Shown here in pieces: positions 8,123 to 15,447 of a stretch of DNA of 64,000 bases (the first letter of the stretch is position 1; every line of letters starts with the position of its first letter). Both the position numbers and the translations under genes were made by a program. Source of the stretch: CALNYZ01 sp942490945 (GTDB lineage Bacteria; Pseudomonadota; Gammaproteobacteria; UBA6429; Thiohalophilaceae); the NCBI GenBank assembly GCA_942490945.1, contig CALNYZ010000017.1:62001-126000 (forward strand), in the 5' to 3' direction. The notes under the pieces were generated by a model that ran no database searches, was not told where the DNA came from, and saw only the letters and a program-made list of their open reading frames with translations.

Positions 8123-8611
8123 TTACTCTGGTGTACGAATAACACCAGTGACTATGCCTAATATTTGCACATCTGCATTATGCAAATAAATCGGTTCCAT
8201 CTCTGGATTGGCAGGTTGTAAACGGATGCCATCTAATTCGATATACAGTTTTTTGAGCGTGACTTGCTCGTAATTTATCATGGCAACCACAGTTTCACCG
8301 TTACTGGCGGATTCACGTTTTTCAATAACAATAACATCGCCATCCTGAATATTATCATCAATCATTGAATCACCGCGCACACGCAGTGCGTAGGTATTAC
8401 GTCGTACCATATTTGCGGGTACGGCAACATTTTCATTCGATTCCAGCATGTCGATTGGCTGACCCGCACTTACCCAACCGAGCAAGGGGACTTCAACCAT
8501 GTGAACTTCTGTGATTTCTACAGGCTCTAATGCAGGAATATAAACTGGCCGACTCTGCTTTTGAAAAGTCTGGTATTTGTTCTTTGGAATCAATAAGTTA
8601 ACGGAGCTCAT
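8123..8611 (-). CDS. LexA-like S24 self-processing peptidase lacking an HTH domain
   Basis: A 162-residue protein with a full LexA/UmuD-type S24 domain. The self-cleavage site GWVSAGQP places the scissile Ala49-Gly50 bond just before the catalytic core, the nucleophile is Ser82 in RGDSMID, and the general base is Lys120 in VTLKKL. The Ser-Lys spacing (38) matches LexA (37). The first 37 residues are too short and too Lys/Pro-rich to be the winged-helix DNA-binding domain of LexA. Size and layout are nearer UmuD, but no umuC follows and no LexA box is visible upstream. It converges with the rhodanese gene. It could be a UmuD-like factor, a truncated repressor, or a LexA-fold protein with another partner. 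Confidence 0.85.
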   Translation of the reverse strand: MSSVNLLIPKNKYQTFQKQSRPVYIPALEPVEITEVHMVEVPLLGWVSAGQPIDMLESNENVAVPANMVRRNTYALRVRGDSMIDDNIQDGDVIVIEKRESASNGETVVAMINYEQVTLKKLYIELDGIRLQPANPEMEPIYLHNADVQILGIVTGVIRTPE

Positions 8612-8739
8612 TTAAGTAAATCCTCAGGTTTTAAATAACCATAGTGGATTTGGCAGGAAAATGCAATCAGGGTGTGAAACCGCACGTTGATTTGCTTGAA
8701 ATCATTCCTCCTTTAAGCTTCGTAACATCAGAACCTGAT

Positions 8740-9390
8740 ATGATACGCAACATGAAAACAAAATCGTCACTCTATTTATTAATTATAAGCATCGCACTGT
8801 TGGTAGGTATTTTTGCCGGTGACAAGTTCATGCGCCTGTTTTACAACCGCGCTGTTCCAGCCGATCTGACGGCAACCTTACTGGAAAAAGCCAAAACCTT
8901 GCATCCATTTACCATGCAGGATCACAATCAAAAAACATTTGGACTCAATGAACTCAAATCAAAATGGAGTTTTATGTTTTTTGGCTACACACATTGTCCG
9001 GATGTTTGTCCACTGGCCATGCAGGTAATGAAACAGGTATGGCAACAGCTCGATGTATCAAAGCATCCGGATAGTAATTTACAAATGTTGTTTGTATCGG
9101 TTGACCCGGAACGTGATACACCTGCCCTGCTCAAGCAATATGCGCAGTACTATGATCCGTCTTTTATTGGCATCACGGGTAAACTTGATGAAGTTGATAA
9201 TCTCACTCGACAGTTGGGAATATTATATGGCTATGAAGAACCGGATAAACAGGGTAACTATCATGTAAACCACAGCGGCCAGATTATTTTAATCGACCCG
9301 CAAGGCAACATGCGTGCAGTTTTTTCGCCACCACTTGACCCCAAACAAATCGCCCGGGATTTTCAAAGGATAAAAACTTATGTTGAATAA
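8740..9390 (+). CDS. SCO1/SenC family copper chaperone
   Basis: A thioredoxin-fold SCO protein that delivers copper to, or reduces the CuA site of, cytochrome c oxidase. The copper-binding CxxxC is in THCPDVCP, and the third ligand is the His in YHVNHSGQI. One N-terminal membrane anchor (LYLLIISIALLVGIFAG) places the domain in the periplasm. The frame is open from a GTG at 8644, but that extension is unlike the family; I prefer the ATG at 8740 (or 8752), directly before the membrane anchor. The next gene, a PCuAC chaperone, overlaps by 11 bp, so the two are translationally coupled. No oxidase genes are in the window. Confidence 0.92.
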   Translation: MIRNMKTKSSLYLLIISIALLVGIFAGDKFMRLFYNRAVPADLTATLLEKAKTLHPFTMQDHNQKTFGLNELKSKWSFMFFGYTHCPDVCPLAMQVMKQVWQQLDVSKHPDSNLQMLFVSVDPERDTPALLKQYAQYYDPSFIGITGKLDEVDNLTRQLGILYGYEEPDKQGNYHVNHSGQIILIDPQGNMRAVFSPPLDPKQIARDFQRIKTYVE

Positions 9391-9832
9391 ATTTCTGATT
9401 GTATTATTCGCCTCGTTAGCAATGACTTCGGCCTTTGCCGAACAAATTGTTATTACTAACAGCTACATTCCAGCTGCACCGCCCGTTGTAAAAGTGATGG
9501 CCGCCTACATGACGCTGGAGAATAAATCTGACAAAACAGTCATCATTAACTCATTCAGCAGCAATAAATTTGGTCTGATAGAACTGCATGAAACCATTGA
9601 AAAAGACGGCATGATGACAATGAATCAGATTCCAAAACTTGTCATCCTGGCAAAGACTAAAGTAGACTTCAAACCAGGCGGCAAACATCTGATGCTGTTT
9701 CAACGTGATGGAAATCTGACAACCGGGGACAAGGTAGTCATTACCTTAGTTACATCGGTCGGTAAAGTTTCAACAACCGCCACTGTAAAAGACGCTGCGG
9801 TAGGGTCACATGAGCACCACCATCATCACTAA
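9380..9832 (+). CDS. PCu(A)C periplasmic copper chaperone with natural His tail
   Basis: A 150-residue secreted copper chaperone of the PCuAC family (DUF461). The signal peptide is residues 1-20 (ending SAFA). The Cu(I) site is of the HxnM...HxM type: His in IELHETIEKDGMM, later Met residues, and KHLM. The protein ends in SHEHHHHH, a natural histidine tail that could bind extra Cu(II). In characterised systems PCuAC hands copper to SCO or to the CuA centre of heme-copper oxidases, which fits the overlapping upstream SCO gene. Confidence 0.92.
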   Translation: MLNKFLIVLFASLAMTSAFAEQIVITNSYIPAAPPVVKVMAAYMTLENKSDKTVIINSFSSNKFGLIELHETIEKDGMMTMNQIPKLVILAKTKVDFKPGGKHLMLFQRDGNLTTGDKVVITLVTSVGKVSTTATVKDAAVGSHEHHHHH

Positions 9833-9853
9833 AACCATTACACAATAATTTTT

Positions 9854-10747
9854 ATGTCTGACAACAAACAACATACCAGCCTGGGTGATACTTTATTCGG
9901 CTGGCTGCAATATATGCTGCCACATCATTTTCTTTCCCGAATAATGTTGTTCATTACGCGTATTCGTGTTCGCTGGTTTAAAAATTTTATTATCAAGCAC
10001 TATATCCGTTTGCTCAAGGTTGACCTGTCCGAAGCGGAAATCACCGATTACAAACAGTATGCATCTGTTAATAAATTTTTTACCCGCGCACTCAAACCGG
10101 AAGCACGTCCCCTCACGACCTCACCGAACATCACCTGTCCCGTAGATGGGATAATCAGTGAAATCGGACTAATAAATGATGACCAAATATTTCAGGCCAA
10201 AGGGCGAACCTACACGCTCGAGGACTTGCTTGGTGGTTCACTTGAACGCGCCAATTATTTCAGGAACGGGGCATATGCCACACTTTACCTGTCACCTAAA
10301 GACTATCACCGCATTCATATGCCAGCGAAAGGTAAACTGATCGAAATGATTCACATCCCGGGACGACTATTCAGTGTCAGTCCTTCCACGACGCGGGCGA
10401 TCCCCAACCTGTTTGCGCGTAACGAACGTGTCATTGCCAATTTTCGTACATCACACGGCCCAATGAGTATGGTAATGGTTGGTGCCATTTTTGTTGGCAG
10501 CATTGAAACAACGTGGGCAGGTGTTATTACCCCACCGGCAGGCAGGCATATGCGACAGTGGAGTTATGAGGCGAGCACCCATATCACCATTGATCGTGGT
10601 ATGGAGATGGGCCGTTTCAACATGGGGTCAACTGTTATTCTGTTGTTTGGCGAGAACAAGGCAGAATGGGATCCATCGCTGTGTTCAGGTAGTGAAATAA
10701 AAATGGGACAAAGTCTCGGACGCTTTATTCAAACTACGCCTGAATAA
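9854..10747 (+). CDS. psd: phosphatidylserine decarboxylase proenzyme
   Basis: A 297-residue pyruvoyl-dependent enzyme that makes phosphatidylethanolamine from phosphatidylserine at the inner membrane. The self-processing motif is MGST (Gly258-Ser259), where the Ser becomes the pyruvoyl group of the alpha chain. The autoprocessing Asp lies in CPVDG (D98) and a His in KDYHRIHMP (H153). The length matches gammaproteobacterial Psd. It lies 21 bp after the PCuAC gene on the same strand and converges with epmA. Confidence 0.97.
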   Translation: MSDNKQHTSLGDTLFGWLQYMLPHHFLSRIMLFITRIRVRWFKNFIIKHYIRLLKVDLSEAEITDYKQYASVNKFFTRALKPEARPLTTSPNITCPVDGIISEIGLINDDQIFQAKGRTYTLEDLLGGSLERANYFRNGAYATLYLSPKDYHRIHMPAKGKLIEMIHIPGRLFSVSPSTTRAIPNLFARNERVIANFRTSHGPMSMVMVGAIFVGSIETTWAGVITPPAGRHMRQWSYEASTHITIDRGMEMGRFNMGSTVILLFGENKAEWDPSLCSGSEIKMGQSLGRFIQTTPE

Positions 10748-10767
10748 TCACGAGCGTTGTCCGACCG

Positions 10768-11763
10768 TTATTCAGGCTGCCAGGGAAATGGTATTCCAGA
10801 CTGGATATTATTCAATCCCAAGCTAATCATTAACAAGCGATCCAATCCGACAGCCACACCTGCACAGCTCGGGAACCCCTGTTGTAATGCAGCAATAAAC
10901 TTTAAATCTATCTCCAGCGGCGCTTGCTGGTTACTCTCGCGCGCAGCATTCACAGCAAGGAATCGTTGCAATTGCTCCTCTGCATTGGTTAATTCCTGAA
11001 ATCCGTTAGCCAGCTCAATACCATTGATCAATAATTCAAAACGCTGTGCAACAGCAGGATCATCAGGTTTAATTTCAGCAAGTGCAGCCTGTGAAGCAGG
11101 AAAGTCATGGATAAATACCGGCGTATCTTTCGGCAGACGCGGCTGGATTATCATACTGAAAATTAAATCCAGCCATTCATCACGCGATGTTGTTTTATTT
11201 GCAGAAACATCAATCGCAGCGTTTTTTACCGTAGCGGCCAGTTCTTCGCTTGATGCCGCAAAGGGATCCACCTCAGCAAATTCACTGAATACTGACTGAT
11301 ATGTACGGAAAAGCGTTGCCTTTAATGTTACTTTATTCTGCAATATTTCGCGTACATAGCTGTCAACCTCGTGCATCAGTTCGCGATAAGTCCATTGCGG
11401 ATGGTACCACTCAAGCAAACGAAATTCCGGATTATGTAACTTGCCCCATTCTTCTTGTCGAAATACATGCGCAATCTGAAAAATCGGACCGCTGCCACCG
11501 GCAATGAGTCGTTTCATTGCCAGTTCAGGTGATGTCTGTAAATAAAATGTACGCCCTGCGTAATCAAGTTGAAAAGGTTCGATGTGTTGTTCAGGTGCAA
11601 CGGCGTGTAGTAAACACGGTGTATCGACTTCAAGGTAACCACGTTCATGAAAAAAATTTCGCGTCGCAGTAAACATGTGCGCCCGACTACGAAGAATGTC
11701 ATTTGTAGCAGAAGCTTGCCATTCCGTGGCACCTGAACCCGGAATATTCTGGTAACGAATCAT
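10768..11763 (-). CDS. epmA: EF-P--(R)-beta-lysine ligase EpmA (PoxA/GenX)
   Basis: A 331-residue class II lysyl-tRNA-synthetase paralogue without an anticodon-binding domain, which activates (R)-beta-lysine and attaches it to Lys34 of EF-P. Class II motifs visible: motif 2 in FQIAHVFRQEEWG...NPEFRLLEWY and motif 3 in AGVAVGLDRLLM near the C terminus. The length is close to E. coli EpmA (325), well short of LysS. Together with efp (45 bp upstream on the same strand) and the divergent epmB it completes the lysylation pathway. Confidence 0.97.
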   Translation of the reverse strand: MIRYQNIPGSGATEWQASATNDILRSRAHMFTATRNFFHERGYLEVDTPCLLHAVAPEQHIEPFQLDYAGRTFYLQTSPELAMKRLIAGGSGPIFQIAHVFRQEEWGKLHNPEFRLLEWYHPQWTYRELMHEVDSYVREILQNKVTLKATLFRTYQSVFSEFAEVDPFAASSEELAATVKNAAIDVSANKTTSRDEWLDLIFSMIIQPRLPKDTPVFIHDFPASQAALAEIKPDDPAVAQRFELLINGIELANGFQELTNAEEQLQRFLAVNAARESNQQAPLEIDLKFIAALQQGFPSCAGVAVGLDRLLMISLGLNNIQSGIPFPWQPE

Positions 11764-11808
11764 AATAATTAAATAAAGGCAGACGCGTTGCTGGTTGTGT
11801 AGAATTGA

Positions 11809-12378
11809 TTATTCTTTGGCGCGACTGATGTATTCACCGGTACGCGTATCGACTTTCAATAATTCACCTTCTTCAATGAACAACGGAACGCGAACGACTG
11901 CACCGGTTTCCAGTGTTGCGGGTTTACCGCCGCCACCCGAGGTATCACCTCGCACACCCGGATCGGTCTGTGTGACGGCAAGTACTACATGATTGGGTGG
12001 CGTCACATTAATTGGCACACCGTTCCAGGTTGTCACCGTACACATATCCTGCTCTTTCAGCCATTTCAAGGCTTCAGCTACGGCTTTTTCATCCGCACCT
12101 ATTTGTTCATAGGTTTCCGGATGCATAAAATACCAGGCAACACCGTCGTTATAGAGGTATTGCATTTCGCCATCCATGACATCTGCTGCTTCGACACTTT
12201 CACCTGATTTAAATGTTCGTTCGATAACACGGCCTGTCATCAGGTTACGTATCTTCACCCGGTTAAATGCCTGTCCCTTGCCGGGTTTAACAAATTCATT
12301 CTCAATGATATTACACGGGTCACCATCCAGCATGATCTTCAAGCCACCACGAAATTCGTTCGTACTATAACTCGCCAT
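11809..12378 (-). CDS. efp: elongation factor P
   Basis: A 189-residue EF-P, the translation factor that rescues ribosomes stalled at consecutive prolines. The modified residue Lys34 is present in the canonical KPGKGQAF loop, consistent with the neighbouring epmA and epmB. The three OB/KOW-type domains are full length, and the final region holds TRTGEYISRAKE as in E. coli. It forms a probable two-gene operon efp-epmA on the minus strand and shares a 43-bp divergent promoter region with epmB. Confidence 0.98.
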   Translation of the reverse strand: MASYSTNEFRGGLKIMLDGDPCNIIENEFVKPGKGQAFNRVKIRNLMTGRVIERTFKSGESVEAADVMDGEMQYLYNDGVAWYFMHPETYEQIGADEKAVAEALKWLKEQDMCTVTTWNGVPINVTPPNHVVLAVTQTDPGVRGDTSGGGGKPATLETGAVVRVPLFIEEGELLKVDTRTGEYISRAKE

Positions 12379-12421
12379 AATTTATCCTGTGTTACCTTAA
12401 CTTCTGTACAATGGGGTGCGT

Positions 12422-13426
12422 ATGATACCGCGAATTGAATCGACATGGCAGAGGAAAGACTGGCAAGCTGAGCTGGCGAATGCGATTTCCGATCCACAAG
12501 AATTATTGCAACGGCTGGGTTTACCCATGCAGTTGCTGCCCGCCGCTCAAAAAGCCGCTATCTTGTTTCCCTTAAAAGTTACCGAAAGCTATCTTGCGCG
12601 AATTGAGTCGGGCAACCCGAATGATCCGTTACTTCGTCAGGTATTACCCCTCGGCGCGGAATGCGATGCGCAGCCAGGCTTCACTAGTGACCCCGTTGGC
12701 GATCAGGCAGCACTCGTGGCACCGGGGTTATTGCACAAATATGCCGGGCGGGTCTTGTTAATGACCACACAAGCCTGTGCCATTCACTGCCGTTACTGTT
12801 TCCGTCGCCATTACCCCTATCAGCAGCAACGTGCGACGGAAAATTGGCGCCATGCACTCGAATATATTAAGCAACACAGGGAAATACACGAAGTCATTTT
12901 AAGTGGCGGCGACCCGCTAAGCCTGAGTAACCACAAAATTGCCGAGTTATTGGCGAAGCTGGACTCGATAGAGCATGTATTACGCGTACGTTTCCACACT
13001 CGCTATCCGATAGTCCTGCCACAACGCATCGACACTGATCTGATGCAGGCAATGGCTATGTTTCAGGGCAAACGCATCATGGTCATCCATGCCAATCACC
13101 CGAATGAAATCAATGCGGAAGTAGCTGCGTCTTTAAATATGCTTAATAATCATAATGTTACACTACTTAACCAGGCCGTTTTACTGAATGGCGTGAATGC
13201 CAACAGTGAGACCCTGTGTGCATTACAGCTAACCCTGTTTGACTGTAATGTGTTGCCTTACTACCTACATCAGCTCGACAAAGTGCAAGGAGCCCGTCAT
13301 TTTGCCGTTCCTGAATCTACCGCACGAAAAATTATGGCGGAATTACAGGCAAAATTGCCCGGTTACCTCCTGCCCAGATTCGTCACTGAAATCGCCGGCA
13401 TGCCTTCCAAAAGCCTCATAATTTAG
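12422..13426 (+). CDS. epmB: EF-P lysine 2,3-aminomutase EpmB (YjeK)
   Basis: A 334-residue radical-SAM, PLP-dependent aminomutase that converts (S)-alpha-lysine into (R)-beta-lysine for EpmA. The radical-SAM cluster motif is CAIHCRYC (CxxxCxxC) followed by FRRHYPY. The PLP Lys lies in the C-terminal region near MPSKSLII. I use the ATG at 12422, five bases after a GGGG ribosome binding site; the in-frame GTG at 12416 would add two residues. Divergent from efp. Confidence 0.95.
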   Translation: MIPRIESTWQRKDWQAELANAISDPQELLQRLGLPMQLLPAAQKAAILFPLKVTESYLARIESGNPNDPLLRQVLPLGAECDAQPGFTSDPVGDQAALVAPGLLHKYAGRVLLMTTQACAIHCRYCFRRHYPYQQQRATENWRHALEYIKQHREIHEVILSGGDPLSLSNHKIAELLAKLDSIEHVLRVRFHTRYPIVLPQRIDTDLMQAMAMFQGKRIMVIHANHPNEINAEVAASLNMLNNHNVTLLNQAVLLNGVNANSETLCALQLTLFDCNVLPYYLHQLDKVQGARHFAVPESTARKIMAELQAKLPGYLLPRFVTEIAGMPSKSLII

Positions 13427-13444
13427 TCGGGAAATTTACAAATT

Positions 13445-13461
13445 TTGGCACCCAACTTGCT
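13445..13461 (+). promoter_or_regulatory. probable sigma-54 (RpoN) promoter of the PilZ-like/fimX operon
   Basis: The sequence TTGGCACCCAACTTGCT matches the -24/-12 consensus (TGGCAC-N5-TTGCW). The invariant GG (13447-13448) and GC (13459-13460) are exactly 10 bases apart. The predicted start of transcription is near 13472, giving a leader of about 99 nt before the GTG start at 13571. The site is intergenic, in the correct orientation, and upstream of two genes linked to type IV pilus control. PilS, whose partner PilR activates RpoN promoters, is encoded at the other end of the window. Confidence 0.65.
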
Positions 13462-13570
13462 ATAGTTTACTTATTGTTGGCTATGCAAATATGTCATAAT
13501 TCAATAGCTTGGCAAAAATAACTCGAACAAATCCGAGCGATAGCTGTAGCGCAAAATTAAGGGGTTAAAT

Positions 13571-15403
13571 GTGGCAAAATCAATCGGCCTGGCGATACCA
13601 GACCGATCCAGACCAAGTAAGGGTGCGTTTGATATACGCCCACGAAAAGTCGAGGACTGGGTTCAAAATCTTCCCAAAGCCAATCTTGGTGAAACTGCTC
13701 GCCAGGTTTTTCATACCCTTGTTGAAACCAACAAGCTGAAGTTCTCGGCTGCTGATCGTACCCGTTTTCTGGAAGAACTCCGTCCAACGACCCAATTTGT
13801 TACCGAAGCGATGCGTAAACACTTTATCGGTGTTGCTTTTCCATTACCCGTAAAAAGCCGTAAAGTCGCCGCCGCAGCGCGCGAGATAAATAGTGAAATG
13901 GCAATAGGATACAAGATAGCACTGGAAGATTATCTGGCTTCCAGGTTTTTATTTACCGACAAAAAGTTGCTGGCGAAATTAATTCATCGTGCCATGACCT
14001 GTCTTAGCCGTGTACTGCTCACTTCATATCAGGTCTATGCACCCTATCCCAGGAATATCTGGTCTGAAATACATAAACTCTACACTTACGCTGAAACTCA
14101 CAAATTGCTAAAGACAGAAATTAGCGACAGGCACCATGTGTTTATCAAAAAATCGAGTATTGCTGCCGAGTACAGCCGCATTCTGCTGTTATATCTGGCA
14201 TCACCATATCGATTACGCCAGGGTGAAGCCGCAAAAGTTTTCGATACGCTTGAGCGCTGGACACCTCAATGTCATTTATATCGAATAAAACAGGATCAGG
14301 CAGTGCATGGCTACTTCGCCGTGAATATTCAATCTGATGAGCCTCCGCGCAATATTGCCCTGGTCAATGCGAACTGTACCGTTGATGCTTGTCGTACACT
14401 TGATTGCGAGTTACTCGCCGATACCATTCGTGATGAAATTGTAAATAACAAAGACATTGCTGAGACAACCATTACTGGCATTGAGATGTCACGCCCACAA
14501 ATTTCTCATGACCTGATGCGCCGATTGTTAACAGCCTGGGGAATAATTGCCAAACGCGGATTCCCTCGTACCGAAAAATATGAGCGAGTACTTGTTTCCA
14601 TTGGCTTGAATGCATCACATCAAATCATTACCGACAGTGGCCGGCGTCGAAACCCGAACGCACGCTCGCGAAACACAGACCAGTCTTCAGTCTCCGGCAC
14701 ATATAGTAAAAAAGCCATATACGATAGCGCCGAGGTTGCTGATCTTAACACCAGGCAACCCGATGTATGGAACCTGGTCTATCCAACAAAAATATCTTCA
14801 TTCAAAACTCTGGATGAAGAAAAGGTTGCCACGGTTGCCAAAGGTAATCGCGAGGATGTAACTTACCATGCAGAAAGCTGGGCAATCCTCAATGAAAGCG
14901 CCAATGGATATTGTATTCAAAACAAGGAGGGTACCGGCGCAACGGTTCAGGTAGGTGAGATTATCAGCGTACGTCGGGTCGGTGATGGCCATAGCTGGAA
15001 ATGGGGTATTGGTGTAATACGCTGGATGAAATATGATGATGAGAGCGGACTGACGCTCGGCGTTGAAATGCTCACACCAGATGCAGCCGCAGTAGGCGTT
15101 CGGGCTTCAGCAGAAGGGCTCGATAATAATACCTATCAGCGCACGTTAATGTTACCCGAATTGCCAGCGATTAATCAGCCGAGTACACTGATCACTGCAC
15201 CCGTACCATTTCGGATTGGACATCATGTGACCCTGAAAGTCCTTGGCAAAGAAATGAGCATCAAATTTAGTAATCTTATACAGAACACCGGGTTGTTTGC
15301 GCAATTTGAATACGAAATTATTGAAAAACCCAAACTACCCAAAGACGATATTAATAAATGGCCAGATGACAAGGATTTTGGTAATGTCTGGTCTGAAATC
15401 TAA
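13571..15403 (+). CDS. large PilZ-like protein, upstream partner of FimX
   Basis: A 610-residue cytoplasmic protein without a membrane segment. The start is GTG at 13571 with a strong AAGGGG site before it. The N-terminal 330 residues are helical and not assigned. The C-terminal part contains SWAILNESANGYCI, which fits the (D/N)xSxxG signature of a PilZ barrel, then GEIISVRRVGDG and WGIGVIRWMKYDD, a typical PilZ beta-barrel pattern; a clear RxxxR motif is not seen, so c-di-GMP binding is uncertain. It sits 44 bp upstream of fimX on the same strand. From memory, P. aeruginosa has a similar uncharacterised gene between psd and fimX. Probable role: a partner or effector of FimX in pilus assembly; this is inference from position. 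Confidence 0.8.
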   Translation: MAKSIGLAIPDRSRPSKGAFDIRPRKVEDWVQNLPKANLGETARQVFHTLVETNKLKFSAADRTRFLEELRPTTQFVTEAMRKHFIGVAFPLPVKSRKVAAAAREINSEMAIGYKIALEDYLASRFLFTDKKLLAKLIHRAMTCLSRVLLTSYQVYAPYPRNIWSEIHKLYTYAETHKLLKTEISDRHHVFIKKSSIAAEYSRILLLYLASPYRLRQGEAAKVFDTLERWTPQCHLYRIKQDQAVHGYFAVNIQSDEPPRNIALVNANCTVDACRTLDCELLADTIRDEIVNNKDIAETTITGIEMSRPQISHDLMRRLLTAWGIIAKRGFPRTEKYERVLVSIGLNASHQIITDSGRRRNPNARSRNTDQSSVSGTYSKKAIYDSAEVADLNTRQPDVWNLVYPTKISSFKTLDEEKVATVAKGNREDVTYHAESWAILNESANGYCIQNKEGTGATVQVGEIISVRRVGDGHSWKWGIGVIRWMKYDDESGLTLGVEMLTPDAAAVGVRASAEGLDNNTYQRTLMLPELPAINQPSTLITAPVPFRIGHHVTLKVLGKEMSIKFSNLIQNTGLFAQFEYEIIEKPKLPKDDINKWPDDKDFGNVWSEI

Positions 15404-15447
15404 TAATATAAATATTCCAAATAATCTGGATACGAACAGGCAAATCT

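Noticed and set aside
8612..8739. Possible LexA box upstream of the LexA-like gene
   Set aside because: No CTGT-N8-ACAG element is present; only a weak GGTT-N6-AACC repeat around 8624-8637.
9805..9832. Histidine codons at the 3' end of the PCuAC gene, like an engineered His tag
   Set aside because: The codons are mixed and flanked by ordinary genomic sequence; natural His tails are known in copper proteins.
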